NCBI RefSeq assembly: GCF_000004195.4
Contig: NC_030677.2
Location: 175,014,019 to 175,078,018, forward strand
DNA from: Xenopus tropicalis
Taxonomy: Eukaryota > Chordata > Amphibia > Anura > Pipidae
Length of the DNA: 64,000 nt
Direction of reading: 5' to 3'
Under the pieces are notes generated by a model. That model was not told the origin of the DNA. It made no database searches and worked only from the letters and a program-made list of their open reading frames with translations. A program made the position numbers and the translations under genes. Position 1 is the first letter of the stretch; each line of letters starts with the position of its first letter. This document shows positions 36,379-48,254 of this stretch, piece after piece.

Positions 36379-36830
36379 GTCAGGGACAGGGCAAGGGACA
36401 GACTTGCAGGAATGGAAAAGGAACAACTAAGGCACAGGAACACAAGGCTTGGACAAGGCAGAATGGGCCAATAATCCAGCACAGACCGTTGTAAGAGGCA
36501 GGCTTAAATAGCCCCTTAATTGGCCTATTGCCTTTAGCTAAATCATGGGTGTGGTTAGGGAATACAGACAGGGGAAAACAGTCAATATTATGAGCCAGTC
36601 CCAGACTGCACTGCCTCTTGTGGCTGAACTCGGAGGGGCAACAGTTAGTAAATGTTCTGGACAACTGGGGTCCTAACCCATTTCTGTAGCATGGCCCCTC
36701 AATCATTTGTACTAGCACTAAATGCCACTGCAAGCTTTGTGGATATGTCCCAGAAAACCTAAGAGCTCTCCTGCTGCTCCACATCCGGTAATTATAAGAA
36801 ACGTACCTCCACAATGTGATGTTTCAGGGC
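36379..36830 (-). repeat. Possible LTR-like promoter segment
   Basis: On the minus strand GGGCTATTTAAGCCTGCC is a TATA-like core, followed by a pyrimidine-biased stretch with TTGTCCAAGCCTTGTGTTCC. It resembles the organisation of the 19.4-kb element but shares no long identity with it. The ends are not defined. A 144-codon minus-strand frame over it is featureless. Confidence 0.25.
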
Positions 36831-37544
36831 AATATTCTGGAAATTACTTATCCTTAAAACTCTGCATTATAATTTAGAATATATTGTTTTGTAAAGCAAA
36901 ACACTTTATGTATTATAACCTTACATGATCACTCTGAATGCCCTGTTTATTTCTTTAAATAGGTTAACTGGTAATGTTACCATACACAATTGTGCAGCTT
37001 GTTGGCATCTTATTAATAATATTCTATAAATATTAATAACTACTGCTCATATGGGATTGCTATAATCAGTGTGCACAACTGTAGTCACAGCACTGTTTAA
37101 TTCCCTAAATGGCACACATCATGAAAGATGCAGGTTTTGAATCGTCAGTGTTTCCCCATGTGTTTTATTAAATATCTATTAAACATGAATTCTGTTTGAA
37201 CAAATGAAGAGATCTGACAGCAGCCGATATTAGATCCAGTGATATCAAAGAAGACTACCTGAATCCATGAGATAAGCGCTGTAGTTTGAGCAGAGAGTAT
37301 GACTGAATATGAACAGTATGGCAGTGTTTTAATGTCAATGACATCTAACTGGCAATCTTCTGGCTGTAATATAACCGCTACTATCCTCATTCAGCTAAAA
37401 TGTTTACCGTCTGATGCGATGTGTCCTACACAATAAAAGCTTTGAAACACTTACTATAACCCCTTCAATCTGAGTAGACAAAGAAGGCTCATAGGGTAGC
37501 AGTTTATTTTCTCTGCTGGCTTACAAAGTGCACCAGGCACACCA
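36831..37544. other. No gene seen
   Basis: AT-rich; one 81-codon featureless minus-strand frame. Confidence 0.45.
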
Positions 37545-38064
37545 TTAAATGAAAACTATACCCCAAAACAATGTATAAAAATATGCTGCATAAAACAGCT
37601 TGTACGAAAAACCCTGCTTCATGAAAATAGGCATTTTAGTAGTATGTGCCATTGGGTAATCCTAAATAGAACATTGCCATTTTAAGTACTAAGGGCCGCC
37701 TCCTGGGATCATACCATATCAAGTTTGTTCGTGGTCGCGTCAAATTGGGCGCGGTCACGTCAAAATTGAGCAAAAAGCCCGGGTGACAATAAAATAGCTG
37801 CGACGACAAAAAATAGATGCGGGCGACAAAAAAATAGATGCGGGCGACAAAAAAATAGGCGCGGGCGACAAAAAAATAGGCGCGGGCGACAAAAAAAATG
37901 CATGACAAATGCGTTTTGCACATTTTTCGCCGTTACGCAAATTTTCTTGCCGTTTCGCAAATTTTATGGGGAAGCGAAACGGGAAAGATTTGCTCATCAC
38001 TACTTATATGATATAAACTATCTGTTGGTTAAGTATTTATTCTGGGGGTATAGTTTTCCTTTAA
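37545..38064 (+). mobile_element. T2/Kolobok-type element with nested hAT relic
   Basis: TTAA flanks lie at 37,545-37,548 and 38,061-38,064. The ends TTAAATGAAAACTATACCCC and GGGGGTATAGTTTTCCTTTA are inverted repeats. Part of the interior (37,632-37,671) matches window positions 29-73. Between about 37,740 and 38,002 sits an unrelated CpG-rich insert. Confidence 0.75.
37740..38002. mobile_element. hAT relic with 21-bp tandem units
   Basis: The right end GATTTGCTCATCACTA is the closing end of the TAGTGATGGGC family. Units of TAGATGCGGGCGACAAAAAA-type sequence, about 21-22 bases, repeat four to five times at about 37,795-37,900. The left end is missing. Confidence 0.55.
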
Positions 38065-38248
38065 GAACACTATATACCACTGATTAACAAAGATTAATGT
38101 AGACCTTAAAATCTTTAAATTGTTCCGTTATTAATTCAATGCATTTCTGCAAACCAGTCTAACCAAATAACTGTAGTCTAACAACAGTTAATATCATGCC
38201 CATGTTGCCCATTTACAAGTAAAATGCATAGAAAGTCAAGAACTAAAT

Positions 38249-38291
38249 CTGCTGGTTAAGTATTCAGTCTGGGGGTATAGTTTTTATTTAA
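38249..38291 (+). repeat. End fragment of the TTAA element
   Basis: CTGGTTAAGTATTCAGTCTG then GGGGGTATAG and a terminal TTAA repeats the right end of the element at 38,022-38,064. Confidence 0.65.
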
Positions 38292-38639
38292 TTTAATAAA
38301 GAAAAAGTATACAAGTATAACAGCTGTACCAAAGGTCTACATAAAAAAAGTTGATAATGTTACAAAGTCAGGGACTCTGCGTTAGCAGAATGAGCAATAA
38401 TAAAATTAGACCTGATGCAGATGGTCACCTCTGCTCCTACATTGCATATTACAGTTCTATGATTCCAAAGTACCAATGTTCTAGCATAGTTTGTGATGCA
38501 TTTGAAACAAGAATTTCAGTGATGAAGGAATTGTGTTAAAATATGAAGTTAGAGGTGGTTGATAATTAAAGCTCTACAGGTTAAAACCTTGCATACGCGA
38601 TAAATCAGTTCTGTATAGCAAATGGGTATATCAATATAT
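38292..38639. other. No gene seen
   Basis: AT-rich; nothing recognised. Confidence 0.45.
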
Positions 38640-39440
38640 ACATGACTTGGGCAGGGCCAAATACCTGCCCTCCTTTTGCCCCAAAGCTACTGGCCTAGAA
38701 ATAATCACCACTTACAACTTGTCCTTCGATTGGAAAATATATTGGCCACAGCTTTATTACATAACATAAGCAATAAAATACATAATCATAAATATAAATA
38801 ACAAGTAAATAATAACAGTATTAACAAGTATATTAACAAATACTAAACAGTAATCCTTCCAGCTCTGAAGTCCCTGGCAATGGACCAAACTAAGTGCATG
38901 ACAACCGTACTGGCCACCAACCTCTCGTGCCTTCCAGCATGGTGGGTACGCAGGGTTGCATGCTTCAACCAAGGTATCAATATAACGTAACACCTCCCAG
39001 AGACCCATCACTCTTAGAGAGGGAACATCCAAAACAATGTGCCATTGAACAAGTGGGACTTGCTAAAGTCGGCACTGCCAACAAAATCTATCTCCATTGC
39101 CAGGGACCCGCTGCCCGGCTGTGAGAATGGACCATTCTCCCCTAACTACTTGCTTCGCCATATCCCCAACATACTCACCTTCTTGGATCAACTTAACTTG
39201 TATCCCATTACCCAGGCCACATTTGTGACAACTAACACAAAGGGTAACAATGGGAGGGCGAGTGGGACTCCGTTTTCTCTTCCAAAATGGAAGCCCTCCT
39301 TAACTGCGCCTGCTTCAAATCCCCATATGCTCCACTCCCCAAATGCTAAATACTAAGCCCCAACTATTAACCCCTGTCTGGCAGTTTGTCCCGCCCAGTC
39401 ATGAGCTCTTTTACAGCAATTGCTGTATCGGGCTTCCCTA
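38640..39440 (-). mobile_element. Dispersed retroelement 3' end (DIRS-like?), copy 2
   Basis: The left 474 bases match 32,513-32,981; the rest, to about 39,440, is GC-richer sequence that would be upstream on the minus strand. The conserved frame includes GLWEVLRYIDTLVEACN, YPPCWKAR and ALSLVHC. The poly(A) signal context TAATAAAGCTGTGGCC is kept. The upstream boundary and the coding start are not resolved. Confidence 0.5.
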
Positions 39441-40149
39441 GAAAGGTAGAGACTATCTTTATTAAGACAAGACAAAGACAAAGAATGATACAGAATCTTT
39501 CAAATTTGAATATAAATTGAAAAAGTAAGCAAAACTGCATAATTCAAGCTTAGTGGTTTCAGGGCCGTGGCACATCTGGCTCTTAAAACAACAGGCCTAA
39601 GAGAGCCAAAAAGAGCTCTCTAAGGCTCCAAATCAGTGGAATAAAAAGTGCCGAACTTCCAATATATCCATTTTTGGATGTAAAGTTTCTGTACTTTTAG
39701 ACTTTTTTCTGGTATTTACAGATATAACAGTATTACAGATGGTAGGTTTTGGGATTCTACACCTAGCATAAATATGCCAAGATCAGAAGCAGCATGTGTG
39801 TCATTAGCCTTAAGGTTTAATGGATGGCTAATTCTCCCCAAATTAGGTTTAAACATTTCACATTGCAACTCACATTTATCCAATAACATGGATGCTATGC
39901 TTCAACTGTTATTAGGCCTGTTCCCTATTCATTTAGGTGATAAATTATAAAAGCTATCTCTGGGAATTCTTATTTAGTTTCAGCTTGAAGGTGTACAGAT
40001 TTGAAGTGTGTGTGTATTACATTTCTTTTTTAAATGTGTAAGAACTAATTATTTTTAGAGCACTTTTTGGTTTTAGAGTTTTTGTGGACTCTGAAAATAC
40101 TCATAATGACTTATCAGTTTTCAAGTTTTTGAATTCATCTTTCACATCA
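39441..40149. other. No gene seen
   Basis: AT-rich; nothing recognised. Confidence 0.45.
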
Positions 40150-40615
40150 AATGGTCGCTTATTTATTAGTAAGGAAAACTTGTTTAAATAAAAAACTCCA
40201 GTATCTCAAATTTTTCGAGTTGAGCTTTGAGTTTGAGAATATGGCTTTACTTTGCCTTTGACAACTCCCATTGACTTCTATAGAAGCTTAGGCTAATGCC
40301 AGACGAGGCGTAGGGCGGATATTTTCAGCAAACGGAAAAGTGCTTGCTGAAAATTCCACCCTACGCCTCCTTAGTAGACCAGACAATGTAAAGTCTTCCG
40401 TTTTTATGCGTATATCGGCTACATGTGCCTGCACCCAAGCGTATCTCATTCATTCGGGTGCAGGCACACATAGGAGGTGTAGGGCCTCGTCTGGCATTAG
40501 CCTTATAGATTCAGTTTTTTTGCACTTAATAAATACCAGACATTCGAGTTTTCAAACTTCGAATCGAGAAAAAAAAATCAAACTCAATTGTTGATAAATC
40601 ACCCTCATTCAGTTA
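40150..40615. mobile_element. Worn inverted-repeat element, host of a younger MITE
   Basis: TCAAATTTTTCGAGTTGAGC near 40,206 and CATTCGAGTTTTCAAACTTC near 40,542 are related in inverted order, and the right end TTGATAAATCACCCTC looks like a common MITE terminus. The left end is not clear. The segment 40,291-40,502 splits it. Confidence 0.4.
40291..40502. mobile_element. PIF/Harbinger-type MITE, 212 bp
   Basis: Ends GGCTAATGCCAGACGAGGCG and GCCTCGTCTGGCATTAGCC are inverted repeats, flanked on both sides by TTA (40,288-40,290 and 40,503-40,505). A TTA duplication is the PIF/Harbinger hallmark. The interior has the inverted pair GTGCCTGCACCC and GGGTGCAGGCAC. Confidence 0.82.
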
Positions 40616-40874
40616 CAAAAAAATTGTATTGGAAACGAAAATTTTGCGAATTCACATAGTAACATAGTAACATAGTAAGTTGGGTTGAAAAAAGACATAC
40701 GTCCATCAAGTTCAACCATAATGCCTATACCTAACCTGCCTAACTACAAGTTGATCCAGAGGAAGGCAAAAAACCCCATCTGAAGCCTCTCTAATTTGCC
40801 GCAGAGGGGAAAAAATTCCTTCCTGACTCCAAGATGGCAATCGGACCAGTCCCTGGATCAACTTGTACTAAGAG

Positions 40875-41714
40875 CTATCTCCCATAACCGTGTATTCCCT
40901 CACTTGCCAAGAATCCATCCAGCCCCTTCTTAAAGCTATATAATGTATCAGCCAGTACGACTGATTCGGGGAGGGAATTCCACAACTTCACAGCTCTCAC
41001 TGTAAAAAATCCTTTCCGAATATTTAAATGGAACCTCCCTTCTTCTAAACGGAGTGGGTGCCCTCGTGTCCGTTGGAAGGACCTACTGGTAAATAAAACA
41101 TTAGAGAGGTTATTATATGATCCCCTTATATATTTATACATAGTTATCATGTCACCTCTTAAGCGCCTCTTCTCCAGTGTAAACAGACCCAACTTGGCCA
41201 GTCTTTCTTCATAACTGAGACTTTCCATACCCTTTACCAGCTCAGTTGCCCTTCTCGGGACCCTCTCTAGCTCAATAATGTCCCGTTTGAGCACTGGAGA
41301 CCAAAACTGAACAGCATATTCTAGATGGGGCCTTACCAGTGCTCTGTAAAGGGGAAGAATAACCCCCTCCTCCCGTGAATCTATACCCCTTTTAATACAG
41401 CTCAGAACCTTGTTTGCCCTTGCAGCTGCTGCCTGGCATTGCTTGCTACAGCCAAGTTTATTATCTACAAGGACTCCAAGATCCTTCTCCATTATGGATT
41501 TGCCTAGTGCAGTCCCATTAAGGTTATACGGGGCTTGCATATTTTTACATCCCAGGTGCATGACCTTACATTTATCCACATTAAATCTCATCTGCCACTT
41601 AGCTGCCCAGATTGCCAGTTGGTCAAGATCCTGCTGCAGGGATGTCACATCCTGGATAGAATTGACTGGTCTGCAGAGTTTTGTGTCATCTGCAAACACT
41701 GATACATTACTCAT
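40875..41714 (-). pseudogene. CR1 reverse transcriptase C-terminal part
   Basis: This frame resumes after the deletion at MSNVSVFADDTKL, so it holds the FADD catalytic motif of reverse transcriptase, the thumb region and the C-terminal segment typical of CR1 (SLPESVV, SEGIHGYGR at the end). It would join the upstream frame in an intact element. Differences from copy 2 are few, such as RVPRRATEL for RVQRRATKL. It would not be translated from the element's own start. Confidence 0.85.
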
Positions 41715-44700
41715 AATACCCCACTGAGAACCTTACTCCAAGTAGAGAATGTGCCATTAACAACCACCCTCTGTACCCGATCCTGTAGCCAGTTTTCTAT
41801 CCATGTGCAAACGACTTCACTAAGACCAATAGACCTTAGCTTAGAAAGCAGTCGTTTGTGGGGAACGGTATCAAATGCTTTGGCAAAATCCAAATAGATT
41901 ATATCTACTGCATCCCCACTGTCCAGCTTCTTACTTACCTCATCATAAAAAGCAATTAAATTGGTCTGACATGACCTGTCCTTCATAAAGCCATGCTGAT
42001 TACTGCTCATAATGCCATTCTCCACTACATAATTTTGAATGTGATCCCTTAACAAGCCTTCAAATAACTTGCCCACCACGGATGTCAAACTTACAGGCCT
42101 ATAATTGCCAGGCTGAGATCTTATTCCCTTTTTAAATATGGGAGTGACATTCGCCTTCTTCCAATCCCTAGGTACCATACCTGATGAAAGAGAGTCTGAG
42201 AATATCAGAAACAAGGGCCACTGCAATTCTGCCCCTAGCTCTCTCAGTACCCGAGGGTGTATTCCATCTGGCCCAGGTGCCTTGTTTACATTTATCGTGT
42301 GTAACCCTTTAAGCACCATATCCTGTGCCAACCACTGTGTAGTTGGAGCTGAGGCAACAGTGCAGCTATTGGGTGGGACTTGGCCCACTGGCTCCTCTAC
42401 TGTATACACAGAAGAAAAGAACTGGTTAAGCACATCTGCCTTTTCTGTATCCGCTGTAACCATATTGTTATTATAACTCAATGGGGCCACACCCTCAACC
42501 TGCATCTTTTTACTATTAATATACTTAAAAAACTTTTTGGGGTTAGTCTTGGCCTCGGCCGCGATGCGCTCCTCATTTTCTATCTTTGCCTTCCGGATTG
42601 CTGTTTTACAACACTTGTTATAGTGTTTATATTCATTAAACGCAGCTACTGTCCCCTCTGACTTATATTTCTTAAAAGCTTTCCTTTTTTTCCCTATTAA
42701 CTTCTTTACCTGAGAGTTAAGCCACATGGGGTGATTCTTAACACTTCTACTTTTTCTTATTAATGGAATGAATTGAGAACAGTAATGATTTAATATCATT
42801 TTAAATGACAACCATTTCTGCTCTGTGTTTTTACCAGAAAACATAATGCCCCAATCTATGCCCTGAAGCGCTGCCCTTAAGGAGCTAAAATTTGCCTTCC
42901 TAAAATTCAGTGTCTTTGTTGCCCCCGTGTAAATTTGTTTCCTGCACCAAACATCAAATGAAATAACATTATGGTCACTATTACCCAGGGGTTCAACCAC
43001 TTGCACATTTGCTATACGTTCTGGGTCATTAGAGATCACTAGATCTAGTATAGCATTGTTCCTGGTTGGCTCCTCAACAACCTGTGACATAAAGTTGTCG
43101 TGCAGCAAGTTTATAAACTTGTTCCCATTTACTGTCCTGGCAGTACTATTGCCCCAGTCAATATCAGGGTAATTAAAATCCCCCATTATTATCACTTGTC
43201 CCAAACTAGCAGCCTTTTCTATTTGCAACAGGAGCTGGGCCTCCTCCTCTTCGCTTACATTAGGGGGTCTATAGCATACCCCTACAATTAGCTTGGTAGA
43301 TTCTTTACTATCTGTGAGAAGCTCAACCCATAAGGATTCAGCTCCCTCTGTTACCCCCATCACTTCCTCCTTAATATTTGCTTTTAAGTCGTGCTTAATG
43401 AACAGACACACTCCTCCTCCTTTCCTATTGCCCCTGTCCCTCCGAAACAATGTATACCCCCCAATATTAACAGCCCAGTCATGAGACTCATTCAACCAAG
43501 TTTCAGCAACACCAATCACATCATATTTCCGCTCCAACGCCAGTACCTCCAGCTCTCCCATTTTACCAGTCAGACTCCTTGCATTGGTAAACATACATTT
43601 AATACTGTTTCCGGCGTGAGAATGACGTGTAAACAACTTATGGGCCTCCCTGCCATTATCAGTATCCCGAAGCAAGTCTCCTCCCCCAATTTTCCTTACT
43701 ATGCCCACTACCTCATCTATCCTGTCTACCACAGAATTTCCCGCTGCACCCTCCCCCCCCACTCCTATCTTTTCCCCCAAAGCAGCTGCCCCATCATCAT
43801 TGAGGTGCAGCCCATCCCTGGCAAAGAGCCTGTAGCCGATTGAGAAATCAGCCCAGTTCTGGAGAAACCCAAAGCCCTCCTCCCTGCACCAATCTCTCAG
43901 CCACGCATTAATCTCCCTGAGCTCCCGCTGCCTTCTTAATGTTGCTCGTGGCACAGGTAATATCTCTGAGAAAATTACCTTGGAAGTCCTCGCCCTCAAC
44001 TTTGCACCTAGCTTTTTAAAATCGTTCTTGAGGACTTCCCCCCCTCCTCTAACTTTGTCATTGGTACCTATGTGTACCAAGACCGCCGGGTCTTCCCCAG
44101 CCCCTCCCAACAATCTGTCCACTCGTTCCACCACATGCCGAACCCTAGCACCAGGCAAGCAACACACAGTTCGGCATGTAGGGTCTTTGCGACAAATTAC
44201 CCTATCCACCTTTCTAATAATTGAATCCCCTACAACTATAACCTGCCTTCCCTTCCTAGCACTACTCCCCCCACCTGTATTAGAGGTGCCGGCTCCCAGG
44301 GTGCTCTGAGAGTCAGCCTGCTCCATACACGCCAGCTCAGAGCTGCCTTCCCCAGCATCTTCACCTAACGCGGCAAATCTGTTGGTTTGTACAAGCTTTG
44401 AACCAGCCCCCCTACCCTTGTGTCCCCTACTGCCCCTCTTAACTGTTACAAATTTGTCTCCCTCATTAACCTCCACTGTCCCTTCTCCCCCCCCCACTAC
44501 ACCGGCCCCTGCCAGTGGTTGCTCAGTGAGCCTCCTGTTCTCCCCCATGTTTGCAGCTGCCCTCAGTGCTGCCAGTTCCCCCCTTAGATTCTGCACCTCA
44601 GATTCCAAGAGGAAAACCCACCTGCATCTCTCACAAGTAAATGCTGCATGGAACTGCTGCTCCAGGACCACATACATGCGACAAGATGCACACTGAGTAA

Positions 44701-44725
44701 CACCAGCAATCATACTGCAACTCAT
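41711..44725 (-). pseudogene. CR1 fused esterase-endonuclease-RT frame, truncated
   Basis: This 1,004-residue frame encodes a CR1 retrotransposon polyprotein. Residues 12-34 hold two CxxC pairs (C12/C15, C31/C34), followed by a leucine-rich coiled coil at about 40-58 (RNA-binding is inferred). Residues about 161-320 are an SGNH/GDSL hydrolase: VVGDS with S168, HIGTND at 219-223, DGLHL at 304-308. The APE-type endonuclease starts at about 375 (N381, E408) and keeps GDFN and SDHN. Reverse transcriptase begins with KAPGPDGIHPRVL and YLDFAKAFDTV. The frame then ends prematurely after a 64-base deletion that removes PQGS and shifts the frame. In classical CR1 the esterase is in a separate ORF1; here there is no stop between. 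Confidence 0.85.
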
Positions 44726-44760
44726 ATTGCAACTGGGTACTTACAGTCTCCCGACTGGTG

Positions 44761-45289
44761 ATAGTTGCATGGTCAGAATTCTACTTAGGCCAATGACTGT
44801 ACCACCATGCTGCCCGTTAATTTGAATTATTATAGCTAACTTATTGTTGTACATTATAACCCAAACATTTTGTGATTGAATTTTTTTTTTATTTTTTTTA
44901 TTTATTTTATAATGTATGTAGGAGGGAGAACTGAGTAACCACATTATGCATGGTTACAAAAAATTATAAATAGGATTCACAAATGAGAACAAATAGAACA
45001 CTTAGGTTTTACTAGGAAAGCAGAAAGACTTGTATTGCATTATTATTGTCATGTCTATGGCATGGAATGACACTTAATTAAAGTAATTCTTATTGATGTT
45101 AACCTTTGGAGTCCTGTCCTAACTTGATATATGTGGCTGCAGGAACCAATTTATTACTCTTATAAAGCTATTACAACCTGGAATATGTTGTCATTATTTG
45201 TTCAGTTTTGTGTGTCCAGCATATTCAAGTATTTTTTATTTATTTCATTTTGTCTTGGGACAATTAAGAGATCAGTTAATATGTCTTCA
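44761..45289. other. No gene seen
   Basis: The leftmost part may be CR1 5' UTR. The rest is AT-rich with a T-rich tract at about 44,880-44,910. Confidence 0.45.
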
Positions 45290-46222
45290 TCCTCATGAAG
45301 CAAATGTTGCTACAAAACCTGTATGTATGGTTCAAGATTAATGGTGCCTTCCCAGATATCCATCTCCCCATGTCACTAAGGCACCCCCATACCAGATCCT
45401 GGCTTTTGTACTGTGCGCTAAGTTACATGGTCATTCTCCCCTTTAGCCCAGAGGACTATTGGTGTCCAAGATTTCCCAAAAATAATGTAAAATTTTGATT
45501 CGTCAAACCACAAGACAGTTTTCTACTTTGCCTCAGTTTATCTTAAATAAACTCGGGCCCATAGAAGGTGGCAGTATTTCTGGCTCATGATTATATATGG
45601 TTACTTCGTTGCCCATTATAGAGTTGTAACTTGCATTTGTGGATGCAGGGAAGAACTGTATTCACAGATAGTGGTTTTTGGAAGTTTCTTGAGCCCATGT
45701 TGTGATTTCCACTACAGAATGACTGTGTCTGTTGGCAGTGCTACCTGAGGGTTTTAAGATCAAAATCCAATATTGGCTTTTAGCCTTGTCCCTTGTGTAC
45801 AGAGATATCTCTGGATTCTCTGAATATTTTAATGATATTATGTACTTTCAATGGTAAAATCACAAATTCTTTGCAATTTTACACTGAGAAAAGTTATTCC
45901 TAAATTGTTGCAATATTTGCCTGCACGGTGTCTCACAGATTGGGGTATCCGACCCCCCAACTATAAATCTGCCAATTGGTGAAATTGTCTACCAGCTTAC
46001 ACAGCTTTTCCTCCCCACGCCCCAAACATGTTGCTGGCAACAAATTCAATATGAGAGTATATTTTTCAGAAAAAAAACAAACAAAACATATTTTAATTTA
46101 AGATTTGATATGTTGCCTTTGTATTGTTATTAAATAGAGTCTTTACAAGAGTTGCAAATCATTGCATTCTGTTTTTATTTATATTTTACAGAGTGTCCCA
46201 ACTTTTTTAGAAATGGGTTGTA
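45290..46222. mobile_element. Old DNA-transposon relic, GTGTCCCAACTTTTTT end
   Basis: The right end ACAGAGTGTCCCAACTTTTT then AAATGGGTTGTA, with TTGCAAATCATTGCATTCTG before it, belongs to a family widespread in fish and frog genomes. Landmarks inside include GTCAAACCACAAGACAG, GAGCCCATGTTGTGATTTCC and ATTCTCTGAATATTTTAATG. The frame is broken throughout and I do not assign a superfamily. The left limit is approximate. Confidence 0.6.
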
Positions 46223-46599
46223 CATTTTTATGAGTACCACTCTAATGCAAATGTAATATAGAGTAGGACATGTAAAATTGTCTAAATGTATGTTGCTTAA
46301 TAAATAGCTGTGGGAGGATATTTTGCTCTTCTGCCATGCAAGGCACCTATGATGATATACACTGTAAGATGCAGGATGAAACACCAGCTAACTGTAGTAG
46401 TGCCTATTGTCTGTAAACAACCCACCTACATTTATATATACTGTATAGAGGATCTAGTCTAGATCACTGAAGCTGAGGGAGGAGGGAAGGCTAGAGAGGA
46501 GGTGGCCTCACTAAAAGTATACTGTTAAGTTTATCCTTACCTTACAGCTTGAACAAAAGATCGATTACATGGGAAGATAACAGTCAGAATGTGGAGCAA
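46223..46599. other. No gene seen
   Basis: Contains a purine-rich stretch near 46,470-46,500; nothing else. Confidence 0.45.
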
Positions 46600-46908
46600 T
46601 TGCAATAACAGACAAGGAGATTAGTCACCCGCAATCTCCCCTACCTTGGGCGACTAATGCCTTCCCACCAGTGATAATTTAAATCGCTGCTGGTAAAATA
46701 TTTGTGTAGACTTGGCTTTCAGAAGTCATCTAAAGTTTCCTTGCGAAGCAACTGTGGGACGACTTTGAATAGCTGAAGTGACACGTATGTTTTACCACTG
46801 ATGATTTACATCAATGGTGGGAAGGTATTTTTGGAGGCAATAATTTGCCCACATTAGAGAAGCATTATAGCGAGCAACTAATCTCATTGTCTGTCATAGC
46901 CCAAAAGG
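46600..46908. mobile_element. Diverged relative of the GGGCTCTGGCACA palindrome
   Basis: GACAAGGAGATTAGTCACCC near 46,610 and GAGCAACTAATCTCATTGTC near 46,874 are worn inverted ends like those of the element at 50,685. The interior has CCTTCCCACCAGTG and its near complement TGGTGGGAAGG. Far more divergent between arms, so it is older. Confidence 0.6.
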
Positions 46909-47607
46909 AAAAAAATGTAGGAATAGGCAGAGCAATAGAAATGCGGCAAATGGGGAAAAGAGTGGTATATGAAAGGGAATATAAATATAACAAAACAATA
47001 ATACATAAAAAAAGGATATGAGAAGAAAAGGTGAGAGGACAATGAGTGAAAAAGAAGTTAGTTAAAAGAGAAAAAATGGAATATGGGGTGTAGGGTGTGT
47101 GTTAGGAAGAAGGAGGAGAAACAATGTCACTGAAATAATGCAAAGATAAACAACAGAGTGAGAGAAATTGAAGAATAAATTGCAAAAGAAGGGGAAAGAT
47201 TTACAGATTGAATAAATCAGCCAATATATTTTTTAGCTTTAGGTTGTAGTATTTTCCATTCCAGATCTTATTTGTCACCTAAACAAATATCAAATAAATG
47301 CAATAAGTAAGTTAAGGGGATGAACGATTTACCTTGTTGGAAAAATGCTTGCTTAATTGGATTTGTCTATCTTAGAAAAGACGTGGCTGCAGGAGAACCT
47401 GAACTGCAAGAAGCAATATATACTGTACAAGGTTAATATGAAGATTGTCTGATCAACTCTTTATCTCCAAGACTGTAAGGAGAAAGCGGCATGCAGTGAA
47501 CCTGGAGAAAATAGAATTATGTCATAGCAAGGGCTTTTATCCAGTAAGGTCAGTCAGGAAAACAAAAATGTGATTCTTCCAATGATGACCTTTGAAATAT
47601 ACCAGAT
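46909..47607. other. No gene seen
   Basis: Purine-rich on the plus strand between about 46,960 and 47,200; nothing recognised. Confidence 0.45.
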
Positions 47608-47615
47608 GTATTATT

Positions 47616-47879
47616 TAGGGATGTACTAAATCCACTTTTTTGGGATATGGCCAAACCCTGAAACATTTGTGAAAAATTCGTCTGGATACTGAACTGAATC
47701 TGAATTCTAATTGGTGAAAAATTGTAGGCTTCTGTGTTTATGTGACAAAAAGTCACATGATTTTAAGAAATTGGATTTGGTGCGGCCAGGCATGTGGATT
47801 CAGCCAGATCTGAAACCTGCTGAAAAAGGCAAAATCTTGGACAAATCCCGAACTGAATCCGGAATTTGTTGGATCCCTA
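47616..47879. mobile_element. hAT MITE, TAGGGATG...CATCCCTA type
   Basis: The exact 8-bp duplication GTATTATT lies at 47,608-47,615 and 47,880-47,887. Ends are TAGGGATGTACTAAATCCAC and TTTGTTGGATCCCTA. The interior has GTGACAAAAAGTCACATGAT, a palindrome typical of the family. Non-autonomous. Confidence 0.88.
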
Positions 47880-47887
47880 GTATTATT

Positions 47888-48246
47888 CACAATTGGTATG
47901 TACAACACTATAGTTTTAATGTTTTTACTTTTGTCAAGTGAAGCAATTTTGTGCTATTCTAATTTTATGTATTAAAAAAAAGTAAAATTAATTTATGCCC
48001 AACAAAACATACAATTTGGTATTTGGTAAATTACATGCAGACATATACATACAGATAACAAACACTGTTTCACCACAAATGTCTACAAAAGATCTGGATG
48101 CTCTATAAACAAAAGTATGTATGCCAAAGTTATGCTGCCATTTTTACTAACAATTTACACAGTGGACAAGGGACATTGAATATTATAGTTGGAACAATTG
48201 CTTAAGAACTTGCTTGAAATATTGGTAATTATGTACTCTTACTAGA
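47888..48246. other. No gene seen
   Basis: AT-rich; nothing recognised. Confidence 0.45.
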
Positions 48247-48254
48247 CTTAAGTG

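Larger units (their letters stand above)
40653..44760 (-). mobile_element. CR1 LINE, near full length (copy 1)
   Basis: The 3' end lies at the left and consists of CATAGTAA units followed inward by TTGGGTTGAAAAAAGACATA. A 3' UTR of about 220 bases precedes the coding region. The coding part has a zinc-ribbon/coiled coil, SGNH esterase, APE-type endonuclease and reverse transcriptase, broken by one 64-base deletion at about 41,720. The 5' boundary, just upstream of the first ATG at 44,725, is not fixed, and no clear target duplication was found. It is very similar to copy 2 at 60,193, so the family was recently active. Confidence 0.88.

Noticed and set aside
37755..38000. Frames with repeated FLSPAPI or FVARAYF
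   Set aside because: They are produced by the 21-bp tandem units in a hAT relic.
42138..44696. Plus-strand frames of 63-150 codons within the CR1
   Set aside because: They are antisense to well-supported esterase, endonuclease and RT domains.
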